64,000 nt of DNA from Earliella scabrosa (Eukaryota; Basidiomycota; Agaricomycetes; Polyporales; Polyporaceae): assembly GCA_022605405.1 (NCBI GenBank), contig JABYQQ010000025.1, positions 620,001 through 684,000 of the forward strand, written 5' to 3'. Of the stretch, positions 1 to 13,700 are shown one piece after another (positions within the stretch are counted from its first letter, which is position 1; every line of letters starts with the position of its first letter). Below the pieces are notes generated by a model. It saw nothing but the letters and a program-made list of their open reading frames with translations, did not search any database and had not been told where the DNA came from. Position numbers and translations under genes: made by a program.

Positions 1-1019
1 CCGCGAAGAGAGGCGAGACGAAGGCGGTAGTCGTGCGGGCAAGGACTGGCCGCTGTCGTCCGCAGGAAGCATGACGCGATGACGCATGCAGACTAGAGCG
101 GTGGAGCGGGGACAACAGAGGCCGGCATCGAACGAAGGGAGAGAGGAGTCGAGGCAGGCGCAGAGTGCGCTCAGCACAGGGAGCCCATCGAGGTCCGGAG
201 TTGTTGGGAAGAACAACGCCAGTATTCGGGTGCTGCTGACGGGTCGGAGAACGGGGGAGACCGCCGCGACCAAGGTGACGACGAGGGAGCAGAAACAGGC
301 ACAGAGCGACTCAGGGAGTTCGACGACGCAAGCCATTGGCTGGCGCGCAGACACCGCACGTGCCCGCATGTCACCCAGTAACTCTGGAGTCTTGACGGTG
401 TTCGGTTCCGCACACGGAAGCAGCTTGATGGCTTTGTGTACGCGTACGCCTCCGTTGCCTGTCAAGCTGGTGCTCGAATCATCGAAATGGTGAGGGCAAT
501 GCAAGTGTTTATTGATATGAAAGTTCAGTACTCAGCCACGACAGCTCGTAACAACCACTGGCGACAGGAGCATCACAGGAAGTTCATGCAGGAGACGCGT
601 ATGCTGTGCGGACAGGTATACATAGAGCCATTGCAGCGACAGGGAAGAAGCTGGGTTGAGGATGAAAGCGAATTGAAACCAGATCGTTCAGACAGAAGAC
701 AGGGAAGGACTAGGGGCGCGAGTCGAGTCGTCCGGAGTCTTCGCGATGGTCGAGGACGTCGAGGGTCGCAACTGTTGAACGCGAACATAGTTTGCCGTCC
801 TGCTGCTGGCATTCGCGCGCTGCTGCTGACATCCCAGATCAGAGGACTGTGCGGAGTGCAGCGGGAAGGCCGTCTCGGCCGGACCTTGATGGAGGAGCAG
901 AGGACGAGACGGCGGGACTCTGTGCGCTGAGACGACGCGAGACGAGAAGCCACTCGTCCACAAGGGTAGACTCGGTCCCGACGTGTCGATGTGGCTGCGA
1001 AGGCGAGTGTGTGCGTAGC

Positions 1020-1330
1020 GACGCTGTGCGCAGCTCTCCGAGCTCTGCGTGTGGTCGACTGTCGGTATCCGGTAGTAGCCGCAGGACCCCGCGATAGGAC
1101 GCCAAGTATTCGCGGGTGGTCGTAGGTAGTCTGTGAGAGCGCGAGATTGAGAGAAAGAAGTGTTGACGATCCGGGGGCAGGAAACGCTTCGGCGAGATAG
1201 GCGACTGAGGTGGACAACGTTCATGTCCATGTTCGAGCCGACCTGTGTGTGGGCTGGGATCGCCTCGAGCAGGCCGTACGTGACGATCGTAGAGCTGAAC
1301 ATTCGCAAGAGCCTTAGTGGGCTTGATGGC
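1020..1330 (-). pseudogene. degenerate repeated gene fragment, copy A
   Basis: Read on the minus strand, this segment resembles two plus-strand segments at about 19,440-19,780 and 30,830-31,130. Shared peptide pieces include an isoleucine/valine-rich stretch (TIVTYGLLEAI here, TIVVIYGMLEAI in the third copy), then NSNMD or SNMD, then VVHLSR. The DNA similarity continues to a shared segment GCGGGGTCC near the end. Copy C has a stop inside the shared part and the frames drift, so these look like decayed copies of one membrane-protein-like gene. The family is not recognised. Confidence 0.45.
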
Positions 1331-2887
1331 GCGCGCCAGGTCGTCATCTCGATCACCGACAGCCTCATCTTCGCGGGGCCAACCTCAGATGCACGCCGGT
1401 GGGATGCGAGTGGGGGCTTCGAGGCTACGGCGGCAGTCGTGCTACGCCTGTCCACTGGGCGGGCGAGCGAATGGGCGCAGTACCCACTGTACTGTCCGCG
1501 CCGCCGTCGAACCTAAGGGTAGCCAGTCTAGTGCCCGATCGAGCTTGCAGCGTCGATACCGCCATGGTTGCAGGCCGATAGACCTCCGCGTGTGAACTCC
1601 TGAAGCACGGATGACGGAGGAGACAGGCAGCGGGTCACGGTAGGCGAAATGGAGCGCAGGGAAGGAGAAGGTGAGCGAGGTGGGTCTCGAGGGTATGTTC
1701 GTCGACGCAGGGTCCGGGTCCGAGTCCGAGTCCGTTAGGAAATCGCTGCGGGTGCCTATTGCTGCTCGGGGCCCTGTGGCGGCGGCTCTGTCGCGCTGGT
1801 AGGGGAAGAGAGTGACACGCCCTCGAACCCGGGGATAAGGCTGAAGATCACGACCGTCATCAGAGGAGCAATTCGGGCGGGAGGTCAAAGACCACAGCGA
1901 GCAGCCGCACGAGCCCGCACGCAGAATGGTGGTGTCCATGCTTGCGATGATGCGCTGGTTCCTTCCGCAGCTGCAGCGCACTACGATTGTCGCGATCGCG
2001 AGCGCGTACGGCTGCGCCAGGGCGCACTCGAACACCTTCTCCGCTTCAACAGCTTGTGTGGTTGTGGGGACAATAGGTGGATCCGGCTGCGCGCGAATGT
2101 AGGTGAAACGATGATTATTCAGTATAAGTCTGAACTCACCCTCACAGGCTCCTTCCCTCGCACAAAATGGCGAACCCTCCGGAATGCCGGTACAATGGCA
2201 GGAACACGAGCTCGGGGAGTGGTGCTGCTCGTGCCTGTCTCGAGCCGTGGCATGGCTGCAGGAGTTTGCTGGGATGTACGATCGATATCTTGGGGAGGGA
2301 GAGCAAGACATGGGGCATAGACTGACGCACCTTCCAAGTTCGATGCGTACAATGATGCACGCAGCACATGCGGTATGCTACATTGTTGACTTGCACGTAC
2401 ACAGAACGCGCGACAACTCCACCAGCAGGATGACCCGACCTGGGCCCGCACTCGTCAGTAACGTCCGAAGCCTAAAGGCCAGCAGTAGATTTTCGCTGCA
2501 AAGCCCTCAACTGCTGTGACGCACCGGCAGATAAATCCTCGCCGACCTTCGATCAGCTGGTAGGACCCGACACCTTCCGGCAGTCCAGCAGACCCTCACA
2601 GTCGGCGTGTCGAGACGTCAGAGAAGATGGATGGCCTGATAGCGCGGAGAACGGACATGTCAGACTGAGGGAATACGAGGGCGTGCGATATGGACAGACG
2701 TACCCGCAGTCCGTGTGATCGAGCCAGGACGTGACTGAAGGACCCATGTCGGAGGGAGGCGCTGTACTCGCAGGCGAGAGGTTGACAGTGACTGGTGGAC
2801 ACCTTGCTAGGCTGAGAGCTCCAGAGGTATAGGCCGTCGTCGAAGCTGAGTCGAGCGACGACTCGGACGAGAGAACGCCGAGGGAGA

Positions 2888-2940
2888 GTCACGCGGCCCG
2901 ATATGGCAGGTCGATCCACGTGGCATGTGACCGAACGCGC
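2888..2940. repeat. short dispersed repeat, copy 1
   Basis: About 50 bp including CCGATATGGCAGGT, CCACGTGGC and TGTGACCGAACGCG, found again in direct orientation at 13,428-13,480. The surrounding sequence is not similar. It could be an old transposon end or a regulatory element; CACGTG is an E-box core. Confidence 0.5.
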
Positions 2941-4744
2941 CAGCCAAGCCCGGACGCGTCGCTGGGGCTCCCTCCATCGTACTGCCAGCTGCAGTGCTCT
3001 CTGGAGGTTGGACTACTCATCTATCTCAGCAACGAACGGGACGCTTGACACATGTTAGGACCCCCGTTATTCTGCCAGATGGGCCAGTACCTGACGCCAA
3101 CTTGAACATTCCATTCGACCTGCAAAACGTCTTCAGTCGAAGCTGCGTCACTCATTTGGATGGGCTAGGAGAGGTGGTAGTGCATGGACAGCTGGCACGG
3201 TGGTTTAGGTATGGTAGGTACGTTGAAAGTGCTGGAGACATTTTGTCACGTCTTCATTTTTTCCGCAGCGGCTTCAGCCTTTGGGTCCTGGGAGTCTGGA
3301 GACCCGCTCCATCAAGACCCTCTAGAGCAGTACTACACCCCTCACACCCTTGCACGCTATGCTCCCTCTATCCGCACTCTTCATTGTTTAGCTGGTATCC
3401 GAGACGTCTACATCTCCTCAAATGCACGCGTCAGGTCCTCAAGCCTACGATCTGCCTGGCCTCACCCGCACCCTCGGAGATACATGAGCCCGCCCAGATC
3501 CCGGTCGAAGGCGCCCCAACACACACACCTCTCCTGTTGTCAACATACCCCATCTCCCTGCCCATTCTCGCTACCATGCCGGTGTATCTCTAACTGGGAC
3601 ACGCCCCGTTACGCCTCCGCCCGCATCTACGGCACGCAACATCTACACGACGGCGAATCGGGTCGACGACGCCCACCTGGGTTGCTCGGAAGGTACGTTC
3701 TCCAACGCTCCCCTCCTCTCTATGCGCAGCTCTTCTCCTTCACCTCTGACTCCGTCGAACAGCATTTCCATCCGTCTCCGGTTGCTCCGAATGCGACACC
3801 CCGCTGTACGTTGCGCGTGTACAGAAGAATCCGCAAGTCCGGTCCATGGCCTACCATTTTGGAACCGCTTCCGTCGGCTGGACGGAGACATGGGAACCGG
3901 GTATAGTGGTGTAGGACGAGAGGCAGCGCACACGCAGCTCCAGAGTTCCGCATCGTGCGTCCAGGTTCGTCCTCGGTGGTGTCCAGCGCTTTGAACTCAT
4001 ACAAGTGCTCATTTATGACGCAGGTGCAGCACCACATCGGCGCTGCAAGCAGGGCACTCAGATGTCGTGCGGTACGTCGGCACCGAATCGTCTCCTGCTT
4101 GTGCGTGTTTCGTTCACACCGTCTGCCAGCCATAGAAAGCATACACCGACCCCTAAGCCGTGGGTGCTCGCGCGGTTCCCTGCGCCCGACAACCTCAGGA
4201 ACTTGAAGCGAATCTTCATGACCTTCTCCGGGTTCTGGACGGCTCGATCCAGTGTGGCATTTATACGGAAGTCTCGCTCGAGGTGCGCTGCAGGGACGAT
4301 CTTGCGCACGTTGGCGCGGTCCCCCTCATGCTGAACACCGTCGACGTGCCAACCGGGTAGGACAAGACGGCAATCGATCTGCTCCTCTCCTAGTGGCCGC
4401 CGACCGGTACGCCTGCCACACAGCCGTCAGTACTATAGGCATTCTCGCTTCCCTCGTGTGGCCCTCGCACGTCAGCCTCGAGCACACCAAGGCCGACACG
4501 GGCAATGCGACTGCGATCGTCACCTGGCATGTCGGATACACCGCCGTGCCGTTCATACGGCAAGTAGAGCACGGGCTGCGGTACGTTTATCCCGTCCGTC
4601 AACCTCGCTTGTCCATGTGCTCTGTTATAATGCACCGATCTGGTTCTGATGCGTCGTTCAACAACAGGGATGGCATACCGTGGACGCACTGCCGCAAACG
4701 CTGAGCGATCTGTCCGCACCTGCACCTCTCCACCCGACGGCTCT

Positions 4745-5565
4745 CCTCCGGCAGCGATGCAGGCGTTGCGGACGACAGTTTCGAGTAGGTGTACCTCGAG
4801 GTCGTGTTTGCACTAGCAGGCAGGACCAGGACAGAGGCGGGCGGACAAGGTTCGTCGTGCTGAAGTCTGCTCGGAGATGAGCTGACATCGACTTGGATGC
4901 AGGATTCCTGGACTTGAGGGACCCACAGGGCCGGAATGGCCGATACGTGCTGTTGTAATGATGCTACATGAAGGAGATCCACATGGAAAACGTGAGGATG
5001 ATTACCGCGGTGGGCCCTCCAGTTTTGGAGCTCCCTTCTGTCCTCCGGTGTCCGGTCCGCCGACGGCAGATGGATGGCAGACGTTGGCTCTGTGGTCAAT
5101 CTTTGGCCGCCTTCTGTGCCACCTCAAACTCATTCTTTCCTACCCGACGCGCCTACGCAGTACTGCGTCAGGAGCGCAGCCGCGCCGTTCACGTAACAAG
5201 CGGAGTACAGGCCGCGGTGAATTTGTCCCTGTCCGTCCGTCAATCCTGCTCTTTCCTAATCCTATGCTACAGCGCGAGGCTCTGAAGTTTGGGTTCTGAC
5301 GTGATGCTCTCGCGATAGACACCACATACCAAGCACGATCAGCTGCAGACTCGGCATGATTTCCGCTCGTGTCCCTCTACCTCCACAGGCAGCGATGCAG
5401 AACTTGCTACAGGTGTGGGAGGTGTACTCGTCGGTGTTTTCTTGCGGACGGTACCCGAACGGCACGGCGGGTGGACTAGGTTTGTCGCACCCCGTTCCGC
5501 TTAGGGATGTGCTGACCTCGACTTGCAGGCAGGAGTTGCTGGACTTGACGAATCGGTAGTCCTGA
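4745..5565. repeat. imperfect local duplication
   Basis: Segments 4,745-4,925 and 5,390-5,565 resemble each other in direct orientation. Shared features are GGCAGCGATGCAG at the start and a CTGACNTCGACTTG stretch followed by GCAGG and a block ending CTGGACTTGA. In the second copy a plus-strand frame runs to a stop near 5,559. In the first copy the same frame is broken. This suggests a duplicated and decayed exon of an unrecognised gene. Confidence 0.4.
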
Positions 5566-6049
5566 TGCGTCCTCCTGTCTAGACGGTATGTATGAGCATG
5601 AAGTAGACGCGCCACGGATTGAAGACGTAGAGCCAGCTGACTGACGTTGCGTATCTACAGCAAAACATCGCGCCATGCGCCGGGATCTACGGAGAACGAT
5701 GTATTAGTCACGCCGTCGACCGATATCCCCGTCTATCACGATCGTCATGCTCTCTACGGGTAGTTCAACCCGAACGAGGCGCGAAATAGCGCAATCGAGC
5801 CTGCAGAAACGGGCTCTCCGCGTTCTTGGGCGACGACCAGTACGTGTGTGTGCGCGCGCAGGTATGTTATGTTTACTGTTGACGTCATCCCGCACAGATA
5901 CGAGTGCGATTTCAATCAGCACACCAGACCTCCTTCTCATCGGGCACCCGCCTGAGTATCGGCATCCTCGCATCAATCGCGCTCGCCTGAACGCGCTCCT
6001 GGCGTAGCAACACTTTGTTTTAGGCATCGCCTCTCGCCCTCAACCTCTC

Positions 6050-6760
6050 CGCACTCGTATCACATGTCTCCTTCCCGGACGGCCCACTCCGCTCCTCGTA
6101 CTCGAGCCCGTCCCACAAGGCGTACCCGCTCAGGTTTACGCCAGCTCGACGGTCAGACTCCCGTAATGACATTCCACAAGCTCAAACCATACGTCGAGTT
6201 CTTCCTCGCGGCGGTAGGCTCGGAGGTCCAGCTTGACCCTCAGAAGCTCGGAGGCAGGGAGATGTCTGTCCTTGTTGACGCGCGAAGCCGCTTCGCGGTG
6301 AACGTATGCCATGCATACATCGCTGTCTGGTGTCGGGGGCTGGCTGTTAAAGCCGGATATGACGGGATTCGAGGCGGGCATCAGCACGAGTCGGACGGAC
6401 TCGGCCGTACATACGCATTATCTCGCCTTATGAGCTACACAGCGCGCCCCGAATCTCGACCTCAGCCTTTCCCTCTGCCTCTGGTCCGTCGACGACATTC
6501 CTCTGCATACCCCATTCACGAGGTATTGTTGGCGAGCGAGACTCCTCGATGGCACAGGCCGCATTCGCTGACACGCTTGTTGCGCGTGCCAGAGAACAGA
6601 CTGAACAGCAACGTGCTGGACGCCCGCATGTCCAAGTACCGGGATGATGCTTCAAGGGTTAAGCAGATAGATTGGATTGTCAGTCTCTGGTGCGTCAGAA
6701 GGTGCGTCGTATCGCAAGATGTATCATGTTCCTCTGACATACATCTACCTCAGTGACCTC
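6050..6760. repeat. inverted segmental duplication, distal block X, copy 1
   Basis: This block matches 27,370-27,970 in inverted orientation. On the minus strand near 6,060-6,390 the frame carries ASELLRV, LRAYRREEELDV and then YALWDGLEYEERS. The partner copy on the plus strand has ASELLRI, LRAYRRNVELDV and DGLEYGERS, with a stop in the join. The shared protein-level pattern suggests decayed copies of one real gene whose family is not recognised. The block lies upstream of DUF6535 gene 1, as its partner lies upstream of gene 2. Confidence 0.55.
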
Positions 6761-7159
6761 CTCCCGTTCGCATAGACGGCGCAAGCACAAGCCTAACCGG
6801 CATCCCATGCAAAGCTGATTGTCGACAACGCCTGCTATGAGAGGGCCCCGGTGCAGCTCGAAAGCAAGCTCGGCCAGTTCCACGCCGCAAGTGGATGAGA
6901 CCGCCTCCAAGGACGCCTGATTGGTATCGTTCGGCTGATCCGACGGGCGGTCCTAAATAGACAGGAGTGTAAGCCTCTTCTACGCCGGCCGGAGCTCCCG
7001 CACGCTCGGCGTCGGGAAGGCTCTGAAGTGCCCATCTGCGTGAACGTCTAGTACGTCTTCGATCCCTGACATCGGTCCATGTATAGGGATATCAATTACC
7101 AGGACAGGCACGGTCGTGACTCATACAAATCAACAACTTACATGTTCTACGCTGTGTGC

Positions 7160-7600
7160 GGCTATATGCGCCTCGTTTTGAGCGATACGGGCCGTGTATT
7201 CGGGGACGTTGTCGGTGAGTATGCGAAGACGGGGATAGTGTTTTCAGTTCTGGCAGTGCGAGGCCACTCTGGACACCTCGTGGTGGACGCAGCGTCCCAC
7301 GGGCCACAAAGAAGACCGGACGCATGGACATGCGAGAACCGCATGTCGGGGCGCAGTGGACATCGAGCGGCGTTGCTGTGGTCGCGGGGCGGACCCAGAT
7401 GCTGGTATACGGTGATGTCGCTCGCGATCGTGTGGACCCCTCCAGCGAGACTTGCGCTTGGGAGCGATCCTGCGTGCCGCTCAGATGACTCGCGAGCAAA
7501 GGAGCGAGAGAACAACGGCGCTTTGAACGGCCCGTGGGGCGTCCGCGTCCCCGGTCGAGCTTCTCAGGTGCCACCTTGACATGACAGGCCTGCCAGGTTT
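7160..7600. repeat. inverted segmental duplication, promoter-proximal block Y, copy 1
   Basis: Similar in inverted orientation to 26,330-26,740. Frames running away from the DUF6535 genes share pieces such as SLAGGVHTIA and ASGLLCGP / GSGLLCRP. Each block sits immediately upstream of a DUF6535 start codon, so it probably contains the shared 5' region of both genes. Whether it codes for a divergent product is unknown; the two frames are not fully colinear. Confidence 0.5.
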
Positions 7601-7697
7601 GACATCTTCCATGCATACGCGCTGCTCCTGGACGCCTGGCATGACCCGTGAGCGCATGTAGCACGAGGACGCACTTGCCTCCGACTGCACCCCAGCC

Positions 7698-10600
7698 ATG
7701 TCCGCCCATGGAGAATCCTCGTCTGCTGTACGAGACAACACTGAGATGCCAGCACGAGAGTCTACAGCGGTGCGAGGTCCTATGAGCTCTGTCACTCCTT
7801 GCGGTATTGACCTTCCTGTGCCAGCCGCCGAAGGCCACGTACGACCCTCCACTGCGACTCCCGTCTCACTGGGAACGGCCTACTCCGTTGGTGCGTATGT
7901 ATTGTATTGCTTGCTACAATCGCAGTACAAGTCATGTTACAGAACCGCTGCTTCGAGCGCGAGGACGACTTTACCGAAGAAGAGAAGAAGAAGGCCTGGG
8001 ACGAGACAGCACAGCGCGTCAAGGAATACAGTGACGAGCTGGTTGAGCGGTGGAATAAAGAGATCGATACCCTCTTGGTCTATGTATGTGTTGTTTCGGT
8101 ACTGTTCCTTCACGTCTTGACTTGGATGTACCTGAACAGGCCGGTCTGTTCTCCGCCGTCCTGACCGCCTTCAATGTTCAGTCCTATACACTCCTCGCTC
8201 CCGATCCCCAGGACCGTCTTCTCGATGCGCTGCAGCAGATATCCGCCCAGCTCAGCAGCTTCTCCGTCAATCCCTCCTTCGTCAACTCTACTGCCCCCGC
8301 CGTCTCCCAGACCACGCTTCCCCCTCCTCGGGCCCCCCGCTCAGCCGTGTGGCTCAACACACTATGGTTTTCCAGTCTCATCTTCAGTCTCTCCGCCGCA
8401 TCAATTGGCATCATGGTCAAGCAATGGCTGAACGAGTACAGCGCGGGCCTGTCCGGGTCCTCACGGCAGACGGCCCGTCTCCGCCAGCAGCGCTTGAATA
8501 GCCTGATCAAGTGGCGGGTTGGATCGATTGTCGCAGTTCTCCCGGTACTCCTCCAGATAGCTCTTGTCCTATTCTTCTCCGGCCTCTTGGTCCTCCTGTG
8601 GGGTCTCAACGACGTCGTTGCAGGCGTTGCATCCGCGCTCATCGGCATCCTGTTCATCGTCACCGCCGCCTCTAATCTCCTGCCTTCCCTGATCAGGGAT
8701 TGCAGCTACATATCGCCTCCTGCTCACTGGGTATTCATTGTGGTGTTCCCGTTGAAGCACATCTGGTACCATGTACGCTCCGCAATATGGGCGTGGAGAC
8801 ATGCGCGCGCCCACTGGCATGATAGGAGTCGACTCCGCGAGATCACTCATGAGTGGAATTGGGAAGGCCAAACGTGGACAGAGAACCCGCCGTCACCGTT
8901 GTGGCGCGGCTGGGAGATACAGCGCGTCTCAGAGAACTCGGGCAGTCTCGACAGCGACATGATCACGAAGGCATACACGACCACCCTGAACCCGGTCCAT
9001 CTCGACGTCGCTTCGCCCTGCCTGAGCGCGCTGTCTCCCAAAGAAGTCCTCCGCTGCTCAAAAGCGGTACACGAGGAGACCGTGCGTCATTGGAAGGATA
9101 ATATGGACGATGTTCAGCAAATGATGTCGAAGCACTTCTGGAGCGACGTCTGGGTTGCGCTGCACACCACGTCTGAGAATGAACGAGACGACGATTGGCG
9201 TGCTTTTCAGGAGGACGTTGGGGCGTATTGTGCCTGGGGTTCGGATCCTCAGCCGAACACTGCACGTTTTGCTTCGTATACTGCCAATATCTGTAGCATT
9301 GTGTACAGATCTTCCATAGCTCTGTCGATCCTAAGTGCCTTGGTGTTTCGACTCGGGGAGGATGTGTCAAGCTTGACCCCGGAAATCCGTCAAAGCGGTG
9401 AGCCCTCCCTCCTTCCTGCCGTCGTGCCCATGCTAATCTGTCGACATCTCTCAGTCGCACTCGTCGCACAGCAGGCATTTGACGCGGTTTCCACAGACAG
9501 AAGGCCGACAGCGGGCGACATCGATGCTCTGAGCGACGCACTTTTCATGCTTTTGGTCTGCGCTGCTCCCAATCCTGCCGCGCTCGAGGCCGACGCGAAG
9601 ACGACGATCCAGGTTATCCGGACGTTCACTCATCATGCCATTTCCGTCTTCTTCGAGCGGTTCCGGACTCTTGTCGGAGACACCGACGGCGGAGATGACG
9701 AAGAAGTCATGGACTGGGCATGGTTTTACATGAACAAGTTCATTGATGACCTCCCGATCAAACAGTATCAAAATGATGAATTCCTCCCTGAGCTGGTTGA
9801 CGGTCTGGCAGCCTTGATTGAGCAAGATGAGAAAGGGGTTGAAAGGTTGTATTATGCCAGTTGGTTGGACAACCGAGAGTGGTTCAAAGATCGAGTGCAG
9901 GAGCTCAATGAGCGTAGAAAGGTGTGTTATGACCATTGTACATCAGTATCGACGCTGACTCGGACATATCACAGACGATCCAGGCCGATCATACCAACAC
10001 GAACACGAATCCGTGTGAGCCGTCCGCCCCTCCAGTCGTCTCTCCTACCGCAGCTACCGCTAGATCTGAAGAACATAGAGAGGTCTGCTACTTCTGTTAC
10101 TGTATACCACATAATCTTCAATTAACTGAACAGCAGGCTATTCACCCGTCTGATGCAAACAAGGATGGGGTGAAGCCTTGTATTACTACAGTCTTTACCC
10201 CCGTCGTCCTTGCCCCCAGGCCTGATAATCACGAGGAGGTATGTTATGATCTTTGTGTTCTGGATATAATATCTTGAACTCACAACTGGCGTCCCGGTTT
10301 GCAACAGGCTGTCCCCGCTACGGAATCAGGCATGAATGCGTCGAGGACTCCTCACTATGGTGTGGCGAGTACCTCTACCTCGGTGACGTCGAAGCCGAAA
10401 GAGGAATGCGTCGTATGCACTTATGTCCCTGCGCTGTGTCCCTTCGTCAACTCACGAGTCGCGCATTTACAGGAGGATATCATGGCTGAACCTCTCCAGA
10501 GCGACAAGGACGTACGAAAGCCTGATACCACACATGAGGCCAACTCTCCGACCGTTGCTGTCGACGTCCCAGAGCCTCACGATCACCCAACGGTTTGTGC

Positions 10601-10798
10601 TGGCCGACGTTGCGTGTGTATTTATGACCCCGACTGACGCTATGACAGGCTACTATCCCCGCGGATGTTGCGGTCACGAACGTATATGCGGCGCAGCGTC
10701 CATCAGACGACTCTCCTGTTCTTTCCTCCAATGGCGACACGGATCTGTCGACATCGACGGTCAATCAGAGATTACCGGGTCCCAGGTCGCAGTCCTAA
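7698..10798 (+). CDS. DUF6535 membrane protein, gene 1
   Basis: Inferred exons: 7698-7769, 7825-7890, 7943-8083, 8140-9397, 9455-9921, 9975-10082, 10137-10238, 10308-10412, 10473-10592, 10649-10798; predicted 862 aa. The hallmark block FTEEEKKKAWD, then NKEIDTLLVY, then AGLFSAVLTAFNVQSYTLL marks DUF6535, a membrane domain of unknown function found in Agaricomycetes. Hydrophobic helices fall at about residues 94-112, 164-185, 222-247 and 252-272. A helical region follows (about 520-660), then five Ser/Thr/Pro-rich repeats, one per exon. Introns are 52-69 nt and phase 0, except the 57-nt one at 9398-9454 (phase 1). The first three exons and their lengths match gene 2 exactly (72, 66 and 141 nt), which supports the start at 7698. 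Splicing of the tail, notably the weak donor at 10083, is least certain. Role unknown. Confidence 0.85.
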
Positions 10799-13700
10799 TC
10801 TCCCTCTCGTCCTAGCCACCGCGCCATGAACCCTGCAATGTGGCATCCAGAAGCGCGAGATCCCACCCTATGGTCATCGTCGACCACTCCTTCCTACGCC
10901 TCCGCCAAACCGAGAGCATGACCCGCAGCTACCAACTCCGTTTCTCTCAGGCTCACTTCCACTATGCAATCCGCTGTCTTCCTATGTCTCCTTACTTACT
11001 CCCCCATACACGATCGTTCATTTCTCCGGAAACCTTTCCCGTATTGATATTGCTGTCCACGGACCCGATCCATTGACCATCGTATCTATTGTCCAGAGAA
11101 TCCGTAGCATTTCCCCCCTGGATTGTGTCGTAGCTATTTATAACACCATCTCTCGTTCCCCTAGCCTCTGCCGATCCGCACGATTACACCCGTTGTTGAC
11201 GTACATAGCAGCAACCATGAGTAGCACATACATTGGCAGACAAGTAGAGGCGATACAAAACTTATTGGTGAGTCGCACGAGCACGTCACATAGAAGACAG
11301 CGCCGCGCCAAGTTCCGGCAGAAGCAGGATGAAGCGGAAGTCCTGACTCGAGGGCATCCCACACAAACGGGGTGAGAATTCGAGAGCAAGGAGTTGGGAG
11401 GGGGAGATACCATGGTCCATGGACGACGCGATGGTGCGCCTGAAGCACATCCGTAGACTTGCATGACCTTCAGTTTCGTGCATAGTCGCCATCACGAGGG
11501 AGATCCTCAGCACAGTAGGACACCACAGCAGATCGACTTGACCGAACGTCGTGAGATGTCCTGTGGGAGGCAAGCTGGACGAGATGATTCGTCGAAGAGA
11601 CATCCCGAGATCGTATACTGGACCCGACCGAGCCCCGAGGGAGCCGTGGGCGGCGGTGTGGGCTAGGGATCATCTGCAGAGACGTATATCGATGATGTCG
11701 AGGTCCGAGTGTGCATCGGGGAGTCGGCCAGCATACCCGTGTCGAGGTCCTAGAGCCTAGTGCTCGCGCGGCGCAGAGGCTAGGCGTGCGTTCCGCGATC
11801 GTCCTACAATATGTCCTGATACCTGGACGGGGTGAGCCATCATCGATCCGGAAGGGATGGTGCAGGAGCACTTAGGATGAAAGCCGGCATTCTCCATTCC
11901 GTCCAGAGCTCTCGAGCGGGGTCGCGTGAAGGGCGGGTCCAGTCGTGACCGCCGACGGTCGTCATAGACGCGCATCACGACGCGTCCTCTCGCGGGAGAC
12001 CATAGGGCGATCTCGATAAATGAGCCGAGACGGGCAGTTGGCGAATCCAGGCAAGACGACCCTCGATGCAGGATCAGAGCCTGCAGGCCGTAAATGGGAA
12101 AGCTTCAAGCTTTCAAGGGCTAGACTGCGTGCGTGGACGGGCAGAGTCCGCGGAGGATACGTCTTGACTCGCAGGCTTCAGCATCGCATCCAACGTGCAC
12201 GGGTTCATTGGTAGAGCTTGCCCATTATTGACGATCGTGGGTTGCAAAGGACACGGCATCCTGCATGAACGCTTTACCGGGACTGGACATGCAAATGAAC
12301 GAATTGAGAAAGAGGTTCAGACACTCACGTTCTACAATTCCGCCTGCAGGCTTGTCCATGCACAACCACGGGATACAGGCTGCAGAGGCTCGCTCAGGTT
12401 GTGCTTTGCTAGTCGTCATCGTGCAAGTTACGGACGGGATCACATGGTATTGGGGAGGTAAATCGGACTTGAAGGCCCGGAAAGATCCGCCAGGTGCGTA
12501 CAGGAAGAGGCCGGTATTGTCTGTGAGTGTGTTGTTAGCAACAGGACTTGAGCGGGGACGAGCGGATGCAGTTCTCACCTCTTTCGCGAGCTGTGGCGAG
12601 CGTGCTCGTGTTCGTGTCGACGGGACAGTCACGCAAAATCGAGAGAACTCGCGGGCTACCTGATCCTAACAGCCGTAGAATTACCACCAAGGGATGGGGG
12701 GACGACTCGTGTACAAGAAGACGGTGGGGCCTAGGGTCGTAGGTTGTGGGCTCGAGACTGCGACACGCCCGATTGGAATTCGAGATTGTGTGGTGTGTAA
12801 TGCCAGCTGGCGCGGCCAAGTCGCATGCAGCGCTGTTAAGTAGCCTATAGGCCACCTGTCGCGGACATCGCTCGAGCGAAGCTACTACTTCACGAGACGG
12901 CCAGGAACAGTACGGTGAGAAAAACGTTCCTGTGCTCGTACAATTCGGGACGTACCCGAGGAGCCCTACTGATCCGTTTCTCACTAGTCTTCCAGTTGAA
13001 CTGACATCTCATGCCCGCCGCCCGGTCCAATGCCGTCGAACTGCTTGATATGCGTGCTGAGATGGACGATGGAATGCCGAAGCTCACCGAGGACGGTCAT
13101 GTCAGGGAGGATAATGACAAGCACAGATAGCAAGATAGCTGTCCATGCAGCGCATTCAGGACGCGGCTTGACTTGCGGTTGCGCGCAGAGCAGCTTCCTG
13201 TACTTGTAAAGCACTGGGGACGCCGGGACGGTCCAAGGTCGTTCGGAACTAGGTGGGCGCTGTAGGACGGGTGACGCCAGCTGACAGGTTGACGGCTGGC
13301 AAGTAGGGAGCTGGCTAGTAGAAGCCCTTGAGGTCGAGCAGATGCGAGAGAGAGGAAGACGAGAAGGAGGATCGACTCGGAGCGAATGGATGATGATGCA
13401 CGTAGCTGCCCATTGGCCAGCACGCTGAGTCACACCACCCGATATGGCAGGTACAGTCCACGTGGCGTGTGACCGAACGCGTTGGCCAATGACAACAGTC
13501 CTGGTCGAGTCGCGTTCAGTTGGAACGCATTCTGTCACTGCTCGGAGTCAGTCTGCTCCATCTGCGTCTCTACGTAGGCTGTCTCTTGGCCCTTTCTACA
13601 GCTCTATCTGCAGTATCCCCTCCGCCGCCGCCGCCGCTTGAGATAACTACTTGCCAGTGTGATTGCATGCCGGACGGACAACGTCACAAGAAGGGACGCT

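Larger units (their letters stand above)
1..6049. other. gene-free stretch with gene relics
   Basis: No complete gene could be supported here. Open frames exist on both strands but lack consistent splice sites or recognisable domains. The stretch holds a degenerate fragment on the minus strand (about 1,020-1,330) that recurs twice elsewhere in the window, a 50-bp dispersed repeat near 2,890, an imperfect local duplication (4,745-4,925 and 5,390-5,565), and a plus-strand patch at about 3,180-4,360 with weak F-box/leucine-rich flavour but no usable gene model. Confidence 0.5.

Noticed and set aside
573..1455. Overlapping minus-strand open frames of 214 and 255 codons
   Set aside because: No domain, biased only by GC richness, and partly the degenerate repeated fragment; no consistent splice sites.
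3184..4360. Plus-strand frames with weak F-box/LRR flavour (YTPHTLARYAPSIRTL)
   Set aside because: No F-box core and frames broken; too weak to call as a gene or pseudogene.
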